64,000 nucleotides of DNA from Pseudonocardia cypriaca (lineage in GTDB: Bacteria > Actinomycetota > Actinomycetes > Mycobacteriales > Pseudonocardiaceae), in contig NZ_VFPH01000003.1 of assembly GCF_006717045.1 (NCBI RefSeq), positions 62,001 through 126,000 of the forward strand, given 5' to 3'. This document shows positions 52,836 to 61,229 of the stretch, piece by piece. Position 1 is the stretch's first letter; every line of letters starts with the position of its first letter. The position numbers and the translations under genes were made by a program. A model generated the notes under the pieces. It ran no database searches, was not told the DNA's origin, and was given only the letters and a program-made list of their open reading frames with translations.

Positions 52836-53441
52836 TCAGGCGACTCGGAGTCCGTGGGCGGCCGCGAACGCGATCGCCTGCTCGACGTCCACCGCGGCCC
52901 CGGCCAGCCGCGCCTGCACGAGGCCGTCGGGATCGATGCGTGCTCCGCGCAGATCGGCGCCGTCCAGCCGGGCTCGCAGCAGGCGGGCACCGGTCAGGTC
53001 GGCGCCCTGCAGGTCCGCGCCCCGCAGGTCGGCCTCCACCAGGTTCGCCTCGCGCAGCCGCAGCCCCGACAGGTCCGTGTCCCGCAGGTCGGCGCGGCCG
53101 AGGGCGGCGAGTGTGAGGTCGCAGTCGCTGAAGGTGATCGGCCGCAGCCGCGAGTCGATCAGCGACGTGCCGAGCAGCGAGCACCCGCGGAACGCCGAGC
53201 CGCCGAGCGTGGCCCGCACCATCCGGCAGGACCGGAAGGCGCCGCCCCGGTGGACGGACTCACCGAGATCGGCGCCAGTGAAGTCGCAGTCGTCGAAGGT
53301 GCACGACTCGGTGGCGAGCCCCCGCAGGTCCGCCTCCGCGAAGCTGCAGCGCACGAACCTGCGCCGCCGCCACGGCTCGTCGCCCGGACGCACCTCCGAC
53401 AGGTCGAGATCGATGTACTCGCGGTCGTCCCCCTGATCCAC
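52836..53441 (-). CDS. Pentapeptide-repeat protein (Qnr/MfpA-like size)
   Basis: 201 residues from the GTG at 53441, with GGGAGG at good spacing. From ~25 to ~175 the chain follows A(D/N)LxX: FAEADLRGL, CDFTGADLGES, then ADLRDTDLSGLRLREANLVE, ADLRGADLQGADLTGARLLR and LDGADLRGARI. The right-handed quadrilateral beta-helix that results mimics DNA in MfpA and Qnr proteins, which protect gyrase from quinolones. Length (201) fits those, but the sequence alone does not prove gyrase binding. The helix-breaking segment in mid-protein (MVRATLGGSAFRGCSLLGTS) may be a loop. Confidence 0.9.
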   Translation of the reverse strand: MDQGDDREYIDLDLSEVRPGDEPWRRRRFVRCSFAEADLRGLATESCTFDDCDFTGADLGESVHRGGAFRSCRMVRATLGGSAFRGCSLLGTSLIDSRLRPITFSDCDLTLAALGRADLRDTDLSGLRLREANLVEADLRGADLQGADLTGARLLRARLDGADLRGARIDPDGLVQARLAGAAVDVEQAIAFAAAHGLRVA

Positions 53442-53506
53442 GAGCGCACCCTCCCACGCCCCTGACTTCACGCGCACCGGACCGCACCCGCCGGGCGATG
53501 AGGCGC

Positions 53507-54088
53507 CTACTGGGCAGACCCTCCCCCGCGACGCCGCTGGGACACGGCGTCGAGCACGATCCCCAGCAGCCGGTCCGGCTCGTCCGCGTCGTCGGTCTGA
53601 GCAGTCGCCAGCGCGATCCCGACCACGAGCTGCAGGAGATCGCCGGGTGAGAGATCGGCGCGAGCCGAACCCGAGCGCTGGGCGTTGCCGAGCAGCCGGG
53701 CGGCCGTGTCCATGATCCGCTCGTGGCAGTCGAAGCCCAGCTCGTCCGGCGCGACGGTCATCACCGCCCCGCCGAGGCCCTGGCCGCTGCGCGCATGCGC
53801 GAGGAAGGCACGCAGCCACTCGGCCAGCGCGTCATCCGGTGAGGCGGAGGTCAGCAGCTCGTCACCCCGGCCGCACAGCGCCTCGATCCGGTCGCGGAGC
53901 ACCGCGATCTGCAGGGCACGGCGAGTGGGGAAGTGCCGGTAGAGCGTGCCCGGTCCGACCTCGGCCCTGCGGGCGATCTCGTTGAGGGACGCCTCCGGGC
54001 CCGCTTCGGCGAACACCTCGCGGGCGGCGGCGACGACGCGCGCCTGGTTGCGGCGTGCGTGGGCCCGCAGCGGCCGGTCCACGGTCAT
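53507..54088 (-). CDS. TetR-family transcriptional regulator
   Basis: 193 residues from the ATG at 54088; upstream in-frame codons run through the operators. HTH: ARVVAAAREVFAEAGPEASL, NEIARRAEVGPGTLYRHFPT. The helical C-terminal domain is of the SBP-bac/AefR-like kind with PGDLLQLVVGIALATAQ. Divergent from an LLM-class oxidoreductase gene with two palindromes between them, so it most likely represses both. Confidence 0.94.
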   Translation of the reverse strand: MTVDRPLRAHARRNQARVVAAAREVFAEAGPEASLNEIARRAEVGPGTLYRHFPTRRALQIAVLRDRIEALCGRGDELLTSASPDDALAEWLRAFLAHARSGQGLGGAVMTVAPDELGFDCHERIMDTAARLLGNAQRSGSARADLSPGDLLQLVVGIALATAQTDDADEPDRLLGIVLDAVSQRRRGGGSAQ

Positions 54089-54102
54089 CCCTCCCGACTT
54101 TC

Positions 54103-54153
54103 CGGAGAACTTCTCCGCTATGGTAGCGCCCACGTACCGGAGAAGTTCTCCGG
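54103..54153. promoter_or_regulatory. Pair of TetR operators in the TetR/LLM divergent promoter
   Basis: CGGAGAA-C-TTCTCCG at 54103-54117 and CCGGAGAA-G-TTCTCCGG at 54137-54153, both perfect dyads of the same sequence, 35 bp centre to centre. The first is 14 bp from the TetR start; the second ends just before the LLM Shine-Dalgarno (AAAGGAG). Confidence 0.85.
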
Positions 54154-54165
54154 AAAGGAGTGGAC

Positions 54166-55098
54166 ATGACAGACGTGACACGGAGCGAGGTCGGTATCTG
54201 GACCTTCGCCTTCGACGGCGAGCCCGCCGGCCGGGTACGGGAGGCGGCCGCCGAGATCGAGGAGCTCGGCTACGGCGCGATCTGGTACGGCGAGGCGTTC
54301 GGGCGCGACACGGTGAGCCAGGGATGGCTGCTGCTGTCGGCCACGCGGCGCCTCACCGTCGCCTCCGGGATCGCCAACGTCGCGCTGCGGGACCCGATGG
54401 CCTTGGCAGGTGCCGAGCGGGCGCTGGGTGAGGCGTTCCCCGGCCGCTACGTCCTCGGCCTCGGCGGCCATCGCGTCGACGACACCGTGCGGGAGTTCGC
54501 CGGCTACCCGATGCCGGCGCTGGGGAACGCCGCAGCGGCGATGCGCGCCTACCTGGACGCGATGGACGCCGTCCCCGCGCACAGCCCGGTCCCGGATCCG
54601 GCACCACTCCGGGTGCTCGCCGCACTCGGCCCGAAGATGTTGGCGCTCGCCGCCGAACGCGCCCAGGGCGCCCACCCGTACTTCGTGTCCGTCGACCACA
54701 CCGCGCGAGCACGCGAGATCATGGGCCCGGACGCGTTCCTGGCCGTGGAACAGGGCGTGGTGCTCGACGCCGACGCCACCCGGGCCCGCGAGATCGCCAC
54801 GGCGCACGTCGCCGGCTACGTCTCGATGGCCCCGCACCAGGAGGCCAACGTGCGCCGGCTGGGCTTCGGCGACGAGGACATCCTCGCCGGCCCGAGCAGG
54901 CGGCTGGTGGACGCGATCGTGGCCCACGGCGACGTCGAGTCGATCCAGAAGCGCGTGCAGGAGCACCTCGACGCCGGAGCGGACCACGTCTGCGTCCAGG
55001 CGCTCACCGCCGACCCGGCGGCGCTGCCGCTACCCGAGTGGCGCGAGCTGGCCCCGGCACTGCTCAGCGGAAGTCGCGCGACTTCACCGGCACCGTGA
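54166..55098 (+). CDS. LLM-class F420-dependent oxidoreductase
   Basis: 310 residues from the ATG at 54166, which AAAGGAG precedes by 5 bases; a GTG at 54160 overlaps that site. Luciferase-like TIM barrel: GIWTFAFDGEPAGRVREAAA, IEELGYGAIWYGEAFGRD, LTVASGIANVALRDPMALAG, FPGRYVLGLGGHRVDD and GAHPYFVSVDHTARAREIMG. This matches the TIGR03620-type group of probable F420 enzymes. Substrate unknown; expression probably controlled by the divergent TetR. The 3' end overlaps dnaE2 by 35 bp (convergent). Confidence 0.92.
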   Translation: MTDVTRSEVGIWTFAFDGEPAGRVREAAAEIEELGYGAIWYGEAFGRDTVSQGWLLLSATRRLTVASGIANVALRDPMALAGAERALGEAFPGRYVLGLGGHRVDDTVREFAGYPMPALGNAAAAMRAYLDAMDAVPAHSPVPDPAPLRVLAALGPKMLALAAERAQGAHPYFVSVDHTARAREIMGPDAFLAVEQGVVLDADATRAREIATAHVAGYVSMAPHQEANVRRLGFGDEDILAGPSRRLVDAIVAHGDVESIQKRVQEHLDAGADHVCVQALTADPAALPLPEWRELAPALLSGSRATSPAP

Positions 55099-58000
55099 GC
55101 GCCAGCTTCTGCAGCCGGTCGGCCACCAGGTTGAGCACGCCCTCCGGGCTGCGTTCCAGCCGCCCGCGCACGAGCAGGGCGGTGCTGCTGAGCGCCACCG
55201 TGCGGTAGCGCGCCCACAGCCCCTCCGAGCAGGTGACGTTGAGCATGCCGCCCTCGTCCTCCAGGTTCAGGAAGGTGACGCCGCGGGCGGTGGCCGGCCG
55301 CTGCCGGTGGGTGACGAGCCCGCCGACCAGCACCCGCGGCATGTCGTGTTCCGGGTCGCCGGGCGGGACGGCGCGGCCGATGGCGTCGAGGGCGTCGATG
55401 CGGACAGCGCCGAGGGCCTCGAGCTTCTCCCGCAGGTGCTGCATGGGGTGCGTGCCGGGCGAGACGCCGGTGGCCCAGACATCGGCTGCGGTGAGCTCGA
55501 CGTCGGTGAGCCCGGGCAGGGCGGGCGCCTCCAGCCCGACGGCGGTGCCGGGCAACTGCTCGGGACGCACCGCCGCGACCACCCCGGCCGCCCACAGCGC
55601 CGAGCGCCGGTCGATCCCGAAGCTGCCGAACGCGCCGGCGGTGGCGAGCGCCTCGGCCTGCGGGACGGTGAGCCGGACGCGGCGGGCGAGGTCGGCGAGG
55701 TCGCGGTAGGGCCCGCCCCGGTCGCGCTCGGCGTCGATCTGCTCGGCCAGCTCGAGGCCGATGCCCCGCACCTCGGCGAGCCCGAGCCGGACGGCCTGCC
55801 CGCCGGTGGAGAGCGGGTCGGGTTGCAGGATCGCCTCGGCCCGCCCGAGGTTGACATCGGCGCCGCGGGTGAGCACGCCGTGCCTGCGCGCGTCGGCCAC
55901 CAGCGACTGCGGCGAGTAGAAGCCCATCGGCTGCGCGTTGAGCAGCGCCGCGCAGAACGCGGCCGGGTAGTAGAGCTTGAACCAGGCGCTGTAGTAGACG
56001 AGCGACGCGAAGCTGATCGCGTGGCTCTCCGGGAAGCCGAAGTTGGCGAACGCGATCATCTTGCGGAAGATCCTTATCGCCACCTCGCCGGTGATGCCGT
56101 TGGCCGTCATGCCGGCGAAGAAGCGGTCGCGCAACCGCTCCATCTTCTCCTCCGACCGCTTGGCGCCCATCGCGCGGCGCAGCTCGTCGGCGTCGCCCGC
56201 GGAGAAGCCTGCGACGTCCACGGCGATCTGCATGAGCTGCTCCTGGAACAGCGGTACGCCGAGCGTCTTCTCCAGCGCGCCCTTGAGGAGGGGGTGGTCG
56301 TAGTCCCACTCCTCCAGCTTGTTGCGCCGCCGCACGTAGGGGTGCACCGAACCGCCCTGGATCGGGCCGGGCCGGATCAGCGCGACCTCCACGACGAGGT
56401 CGTAGAACACCCGCGGCTTGAGCCGGGGCAGCGTGGCCATCTGCGCCCGCGACTCCACCTGGAACACCCCGACCGAGTCGGCGCGCGCGAGCATCGCGAA
56501 GACGTCCGGGTCGGTGGGCTGCAGCTCGTGCAGCTGGATCTTCTTCCCGTGGTGCTCCTCGACCAGGTCGAGCATGAGGTGCAGCGCGGTGAGCATGCCC
56601 AGCCCGAGCAGGTCGAACTTGACGAGCCCCGCGTACGCGCAGTCGTCCTTGTCCCACTGCACGACGGTGCGGCCGGGCATGCGCGCCCACTCGACGGGCA
56701 CCACCTCCGACACCGGCCGGTCGCAGATGACCATGCCCCCGGAGTGGATGCCGAGGTGGCGCGGGAAGCCGAGCAGCTCGTTGGCCAGCCCGACCACCTG
56801 GTCGGGTATCTCGACGGGCACGTCGGCGACCGGGCCGCCCCAGCGCTCGATCTGCTTGCTCCACGCGTCCTGCTGGCCCGGCGAGAAACCGAACGCCTTC
56901 GCCATGTCGCGGACGGCCGAGCGCGGCCGGTAGGTGATGACGTTGGCCACCTGGGCGGCGCACCCGCGCCCGTACTTGGCGTAGACGTACTGGATGACCT
57001 CCTCGCGGCGGCCGGACTCGATGTCGAGGTCGATGTCCGGGTAGCCCTCGCGCGCCGGGGAGAGGAAGCGCTCGAAGAGCAGCCCCATCGCCACGGCGTC
57101 GACGTTGGTGATGCCCAGCGCGTAGCAGACGGCGGAGTTGGCCGCCGAGCCGCGGCCCTGGCAGAGGATGTCGGCCTTGCGGCAGAACTCGACGATGTCG
57201 TGGACGATCAGGAAGTAGCCGGGGAAGTTCTTCTTCTTGATGATCTCGAACTCGCGCCGGATCGTCTCGACGGCTTCCGGGTGCTCGGCGTGGCTGCCGT
57301 AGCGGAGCATCATCCCGCGCTGGACCAGCTCCCACAGCCAGCTCGCCTCGGTGTGACCCGCCGGGACGTCGAACGGCGGCAGGTCCGGCGCGACGAGGCG
57401 GATCGGGAACGCGCAGGCGGTGCCGATCTCCGCGGCCCGCGCGACCGCGCCCGGGTAGCGGGTGTCGAACCGGGCCGCCATCTCAGCGCCGGAGCGCAGG
57501 TGGGCGGTGCCGGCGGGCGGCAGCCAGCCGTCGACCTCGTCGAGGCTGCGCCGCGCCCGCACCGCGGCCAGCGCCGTGGCCAGCGGGAACCGGCGCGGGG
57601 TGGCGTAGTGGGCCGCGGTGGTGGCCACCGTGGGCAGCCCGGCGTCGAGGGCCAGCTCGGCGAGCACGTCGTTCAGCTCGGTGTCGGTGGGCAGCGCGGC
57701 GTGGGTGAGCTCGACGGCCACGTGGTCGGCCCCGAACCGCTCGACGAGCCTGCGCAGCTCCTTGCCGGCGGCGTCGCGCCCACCGGCGCGCAACGCCTGC
57801 TGCACGCTGCCCTTGCGGCAGCCGGTGAGCACCAGGACCTGGCCCGCGGTGTCGGCGACCACCTCGTCGACGTCGTAGATCGGCCGCCCCTTCTCCTGCC
57901 CACGCAGCTGGGCGGTGCTGATCGTGCGGCACAGCGCGCGGTAGCCCTCCGGCCCGCGGGCGAGCAGCAGCAGGTGGTTGCCCTCCGGGTCGGCCACCCC

Positions 58001-58405
58001 GTTCTGCGGGGCGGTGAGGCCGAGGGACAGCTCGGCGCCGAAGACCGTGCGGACGCCCAGCTCGGCGGCCGCCTCGGCGAACCGGACCACGCCGTACATG
58101 CCGTCGTGGTCGGTGAGCGCGATCGCGTCCAGCCCCAGCCGCGCCGCCTCCTCCACCAGCTCCTCGGGGTGGCTCGCGCCGTCGAGGAAGCTGAAGTTGG
58201 AGTGGCAGTGCAGCTCGGCGTACGGCACGCGGGCACCCGGCGTGCCCACCGGCGGGGCGACGTACGGCTCCCGCTTGCGCGACCACGCCGGGCTGTCGCC
58301 GCCGTCGGCCTCCGGCCCGCCGGAGAGGTTCCCGCCGTTCCAGGCACGCCCCGACAGCGCGGCCTCCAGCTCGTGCCACGGGACGTCCGGGTTGTTCCAG
58401 CCCAC
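55064..58405 (-). CDS. dnaE2: Error-prone DNA polymerase III alpha subunit, DnaE2
   Basis: 1113 residues, GTG start. N-terminal PHP domain (AELHCHSNFSFLDGASHPEE, ALTDHDGMYGV), then the C-family polymerase core: SAANSAVCYALGITNVD, catalytic PDIDLDIESGRREEVI, LGIHSGGMVICDRPV and FPESHAISFASLVYYSAWFK. The length and C-terminus (OB-type LVTHRQRPATARGVTFLNLE) are those of DnaE2 rather than DnaE1. It does lesion bypass in the SOS response with ImuA'/ImuB, not present here. A perfect LexA box stands 8 bp upstream of the start. Confidence 0.97.
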   Translation of the reverse strand: MGWNNPDVPWHELEAALSGRAWNGGNLSGGPEADGGDSPAWSRKREPYVAPPVGTPGARVPYAELHCHSNFSFLDGASHPEELVEEAARLGLDAIALTDHDGMYGVVRFAEAAAELGVRTVFGAELSLGLTAPQNGVADPEGNHLLLLARGPEGYRALCRTISTAQLRGQEKGRPIYDVDEVVADTAGQVLVLTGCRKGSVQQALRAGGRDAAGKELRRLVERFGADHVAVELTHAALPTDTELNDVLAELALDAGLPTVATTAAHYATPRRFPLATALAAVRARRSLDEVDGWLPPAGTAHLRSGAEMAARFDTRYPGAVARAAEIGTACAFPIRLVAPDLPPFDVPAGHTEASWLWELVQRGMMLRYGSHAEHPEAVETIRREFEIIKKKNFPGYFLIVHDIVEFCRKADILCQGRGSAANSAVCYALGITNVDAVAMGLLFERFLSPAREGYPDIDLDIESGRREEVIQYVYAKYGRGCAAQVANVITYRPRSAVRDMAKAFGFSPGQQDAWSKQIERWGGPVADVPVEIPDQVVGLANELLGFPRHLGIHSGGMVICDRPVSEVVPVEWARMPGRTVVQWDKDDCAYAGLVKFDLLGLGMLTALHLMLDLVEEHHGKKIQLHELQPTDPDVFAMLARADSVGVFQVESRAQMATLPRLKPRVFYDLVVEVALIRPGPIQGGSVHPYVRRRNKLEEWDYDHPLLKGALEKTLGVPLFQEQLMQIAVDVAGFSAGDADELRRAMGAKRSEEKMERLRDRFFAGMTANGITGEVAIRIFRKMIAFANFGFPESHAISFASLVYYSAWFKLYYPAAFCAALLNAQPMGFYSPQSLVADARRHGVLTRGADVNLGRAEAILQPDPLSTGGQAVRLGLAEVRGIGLELAEQIDAERDRGGPYRDLADLARRVRLTVPQAEALATAGAFGSFGIDRRSALWAAGVVAAVRPEQLPGTAVGLEAPALPGLTDVELTAADVWATGVSPGTHPMQHLREKLEALGAVRIDALDAIGRAVPPGDPEHDMPRVLVGGLVTHRQRPATARGVTFLNLEDEGGMLNVTCSEGLWARYRTVALSSTALLVRGRLERSPEGVLNLVADRLQKLALTVPVKSRDFR

Positions 58406-58413
58406 GACTCAAG

Positions 58414-58429
58414 TCGAACAGGTGTTCGA
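58414..58429. promoter_or_regulatory. LexA (SOS) box upstream of dnaE2
   Basis: TCGAAC-AGGT-GTTCGA is a perfect dyad matching the mycobacterial/actinobacterial LexA consensus TCGAAC-N4-GTTCGA. It is 8 bases from the dnaE2 GTG and about 260 bp from the divergent aspS2 gene. Confidence 0.95.
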
Positions 58430-58539
58430 GATCATCTCAACCGCCCGACCAGGCGAATCGGTCACACCACGGTGGGTGGCGCCCTCGTCACGACGAAATC
58501 CCGGTGCTCCGCGGAGCCCCGCCAACTACCTTCCGACCC

Positions 58540-58692
58540 AGCGGTGACGACGGGCGTGACGACCCCCGAGCCGCTCGGCCGGTCACCGTCATCGACCGCG
58601 ACGAGGCCGGCCGTGCGGTCGGTGAAGGTGTGGTGGCACCGCGAGCGACCCGATCGCCCACACCTCCCGGGAGACCGACCGAGGAGGTGCCG
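58540..58692 (+). ncRNA. Translational T-box riboswitch leader of aspS2
   Basis: The antisequestrator is complete: GGTGTGG (58627-58633), bulge TGGCACC (58634-58640), GCGA (58641-58644), loop, TCGC (58654-58657), CCACACC (58658-58664), with 7-bp and 4-bp perfect helices. The stretch TGGTGGCACCGCG matches the T-box core GGTGGNACCGCG. The competing sequestrator pairs CACCTCC (58661-58667) with the Shine-Dalgarno GGAGGTG (58683-58689). The variable base is C, which would pair with a G discriminator as in tRNA-Asp/Asn. Upstream are a stem CGGCCGG/CCGGCCG (58576-58582 / 58607-58613) with a pseudoknot-type TCACCG/CGGTGA pair, and a short stem AGCGG/CCGCT (58540-58544 / 58571-58575) enclosing GAC triplets. 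Specifier and 5' limit unresolved. Confidence 0.88.
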
Positions 58693-59964
58693 ATGTCCCG
58701 CACGCTCACCGCACAACTGCCTCAGCACACCGGACAGCGCGTCACGGTGCAGGGGTGGGTCCACCGCCGAAGGCGCCTGTCCCAGGTGGCGTTCCTCGTG
58801 GTCCGCGACCGCAGCGGGCTCGCCCAGGTCGTGATCGGCGACGGGACGGGGCGCCGGCAGCTCGACGCACTCGGCGAGGAGACCGTCGTTTCCGTCGAGG
58901 GCACCGTGGTGGCCAACCCGAAGGCGCCCGGCGGCGCGGAGCTGACCGACCCGCGGATCACGGTGCTCGGTTCGGCCACCCCGCCGCCCGTGGAACTGTG
59001 GCGCCCGGCCCTGACCGCCGGGCTGCCCGCGCTGCTCGACCACGCCCCGATCGCCTGGCGCCACCCGGCCCGGGCGGCGGTGTGGCAGGTGGCAGCCGCG
59101 TCACTGCGCGGGTTCCGCCGCGCGCTGGACGAGCGCGGCTTCACCGAGATCCACTCACCGAAACTGGTGGGCGGCTCGACCGAGTCGGGCGCGACGGTGT
59201 TCACCGTCGACTACTTCGGCCGACCCGCCTACCTCGCGCAGTCCCCGCAGTTCTACAAGCAGATGATGGTGGGGGTGTTCGAGCGGGTCTACGAGGTCGG
59301 CCCGGTCTTCCGCGCCGAGCCCCACGACACGGTCCGGCACCTGGCCGAGTACGTGTCGCTCGACGTGGAGCTGGGCTTCATCGACGACCACCGCGACGTC
59401 CTCGCCGTGCTGCGCGACGTGCTCGCCGGGATGATCGACGCCGTTCGCGGCGGAGCCGCCGAGGCGGGCGCGCGCCTACCCGAGGTGCCCGAGCGGATAC
59501 CGGTGATCCACTTCCGGGACGCCCTCGCGCTCGTGGGCGCCGACCCGGACGAGCCCGACCTGGCGCCCGAACACGAGCGGCGCATCGGGCGGTGGGCGGT
59601 CCGGGAGTTCGGATCGGACTTCGTCGCCGTCGAGGGGTTCCCGGCGCGCAAGCGCCCCTTCTACACGCACCCCGAGCCCGGCGACGCCGGCTGGACGAAC
59701 TCATTCGACCTGCTGTTCCGGGGCTTGGAGCTCGTGACCGGTGGCCAGCGGCTGCACGAGTACGCCGACTACGCGCGTGCGCTGGCCGACCGGGGCGAAC
59801 CCACCGACGCGTACGAGCCGTACCTGCAGGCGTTCCGCCACGGCATGCCGCCGCACGGCGGGTTCGCGATCGGGCTGGAGCGCTGGACCGCGCGGCTGGT
59901 CGGAGCGGACAACATCCGGCGCACGACGCTGTTCCCCCGCGACCTGCACCGGCTGACCCCCTGA
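58693..59964 (+). CDS. aspS: Aspartyl-tRNA synthetase, archaeal/non-bacterial type (second copy likely)
   Basis: 423 residues from the ATG at 58693 behind GAGGAGG; much longer in-frame starts would cover the leader RNA. N-terminal OB anticodon domain (QHTGQRVTVQGWVHRRRRLS), then the class IIb core: motif 1 region FTEIHSPKLVGGSTESGATV, QSPQFYKQMMVGVFERVYEV, motif 2 VFRAEPHDTVRHLAEYVSLD, and motif 3 GGFAIGLERWTARLVGADNI with the LFPRDLHRLTP end. It lacks the bacterial GAD insertion, so it is the archaeal-like type. It charges tRNA-Asp and perhaps tRNA-Asn. T-box control suggests induction when charging fails; a housekeeping bacterial-type aspS elsewhere is expected. Confidence 0.94.
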   Translation: MSRTLTAQLPQHTGQRVTVQGWVHRRRRLSQVAFLVVRDRSGLAQVVIGDGTGRRQLDALGEETVVSVEGTVVANPKAPGGAELTDPRITVLGSATPPPVELWRPALTAGLPALLDHAPIAWRHPARAAVWQVAAASLRGFRRALDERGFTEIHSPKLVGGSTESGATVFTVDYFGRPAYLAQSPQFYKQMMVGVFERVYEVGPVFRAEPHDTVRHLAEYVSLDVELGFIDDHRDVLAVLRDVLAGMIDAVRGGAAEAGARLPEVPERIPVIHFRDALALVGADPDEPDLAPEHERRIGRWAVREFGSDFVAVEGFPARKRPFYTHPEPGDAGWTNSFDLLFRGLELVTGGQRLHEYADYARALADRGEPTDAYEPYLQAFRHGMPPHGGFAIGLERWTARLVGADNIRRTTLFPRDLHRLTP

Positions 59965-59970
59965 GGCGGC

Positions 59971-60885
59971 TCAGGTGCGGGCGATCGCGTCGGCCGCAGC
60001 CAGCATCTGCGAACCCACCGGCTGGAGGCCGATCGCCGTGGCGAGCAGGCCCGTCGAGACCCGCTCGACGACACCCCACTCCCAGATCGCCACGGGGTCG
60101 CAGCCGGTGCGCTCCGCGAGCCGGCGGGCGCGCTCGCGGGGGTCGCCCTCCATGAGCTCGACTGGGTCCTCGCGCATCAGGATCCCGAGGTCGTACTCGG
60201 GCTCGGCGAGCAGGCCGTCCGGGTCGACGAGGGCGAACCCGCCGTCGCGGGTCTGCAGGGTGTTCCACTGGTGGACGTCGCCGTGCACCAGCACCGCCCG
60301 CTCCGGCCGGTGCGCGGCGACACGCCGGTCCGCGCAGACGAGCGCGTGGTCGACGGCAGCGCGGGAGCACGGCCCGCCGAGGTCGCGCCACGTGCGAAGG
60401 ATGTGCTCGACGAGCCACCGGCCCTTCTCCGCGCCGGTGCGCAGGCCCGCGTCCGGGGCCGGCCGCCACAGCCGCGCCGCGAGGGCGCACATGATCTCCA
60501 GCCGGCGCTCGATCGGCAAGCCCAGCTCGTACATCGACGGGCCGAGCCGGTCGAGCAGCAGGGCGCTGCGCGCGACGTCCGACGCGAGGAGCCGCACGCA
60601 CCCCGCGCCGTCGGCGAGCCGCAGCACGGTGATCTCGTCGGCGGCCTGCCCGGGGCGCGGGACGAGCAGCTTCAGCACGGCGGGCGTTCCGTCGGCGAGC
60701 TGCGCCTCGGCGACGTAGGCCTCGGTCGGGTCGGGATACGCCCGGCCGACCGTGATGCCCCAGTCGCGCTCCAGCCCGGCCACCAGGGCGGCGAGCCCGG
60801 CCACCCACGCGCCCGCGCCCGCCTGCTCCGCCTTCGCCCGCACGACGTCCGGCAGCTCCACGTCACGGACGGTAGCGGCCTTCAC
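59971..60885 (-). CDS. Aminoglycoside/streptomycin 6-kinase-like phosphotransferase
   Basis: 304 residues from the GTG at 60885; no ribosome-binding site is clear, and the previous gene ends 11 bp before. Kinase-fold features of the APH(6)/hydroxyurea-kinase family: VLKLLVPRPGQAADEITVLR (ATP Lys), LLLDRLGPSMYELG, catalytic VLVHGDVHQWNTLQTRDG (HGDxHxxN) and metal Asp in ALVDPDGLLAEPEYDLG. It phosphorylates a hydroxyl of an aminoglycoside or an unrelated sugar/metabolite; resistance is not proven by homology. Follows the thioredoxin gene on the same strand. Confidence 0.88.
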   Translation of the reverse strand: MKAATVRDVELPDVVRAKAEQAGAGAWVAGLAALVAGLERDWGITVGRAYPDPTEAYVAEAQLADGTPAVLKLLVPRPGQAADEITVLRLADGAGCVRLLASDVARSALLLDRLGPSMYELGLPIERRLEIMCALAARLWRPAPDAGLRTGAEKGRWLVEHILRTWRDLGGPCSRAAVDHALVCADRRVAAHRPERAVLVHGDVHQWNTLQTRDGGFALVDPDGLLAEPEYDLGILMREDPVELMEGDPRERARRLAERTGCDPVAIWEWGVVERVSTGLLATAIGLQPVGSQMLAAADAIART

Positions 60886-60896
60886 CGAAGGTGTGA

Positions 60897-61229
60897 CTAC
60901 CCGGTCGTGACCGGGAGGTGGGCCTCGATCGCACGCATGATCGCCACCTTCGGCCGCGCGCCGACGACCTGCGTGGCGACCTTCCCGCCGAGGTAGAGGT
61001 TCAGGGTGGGCATCCCGAGCACGCCTGCTGCCTGCGCGGTGCGCGGGTTGACGTCGACGTCCATCTCGGCGACGACCAGCCGCCCGGCCAGCTCGTCGGC
61101 GAGCTCGGCGAGCACCGGCTTGATCATCTTGCACGGCGGGCACCAGTCGGCGGTGAAGTCCAGCAGCACGGGCAGCTCGGCGCGCAGCACGAGCTCCTCG
61201 AAGGTGGCGTCGGACACCTTGACGATCAT
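60897..61229 (-). CDS. Thioredoxin
   Basis: 110 residues from the ATG at 61229, whose ATGA overlaps the MerR stop. The active site is WCPPC rather than WCGPC in VLLDFTADWCPPCKMIKPVL; the cis-Pro is in GVLGMPTLNLYLGGK. Pro for Gly in the active site should raise or alter the redox potential. It reduces disulfides in the cytoplasm. Coupled to the MerR gene, it may be the effector that the regulator controls. Confidence 0.94.
   Translation of the reverse strand: MIVKVSDATFEELVLRAELPVLLDFTADWCPPCKMIKPVLAELADELAGRLVVAEMDVDVNPRTAQAAGVLGMPTLNLYLGGKVATQVVGARPKVAIMRAIEAHLPVTTG

Noticed and set aside
54410..58834. A 1474-codon open frame on the + strand opposite dnaE2
   Set aside because: It is the GC-bias shadow of dnaE2; the translation is Arg/Ala/Gly low-complexity with no domain, while the minus strand gives a complete DnaE2.
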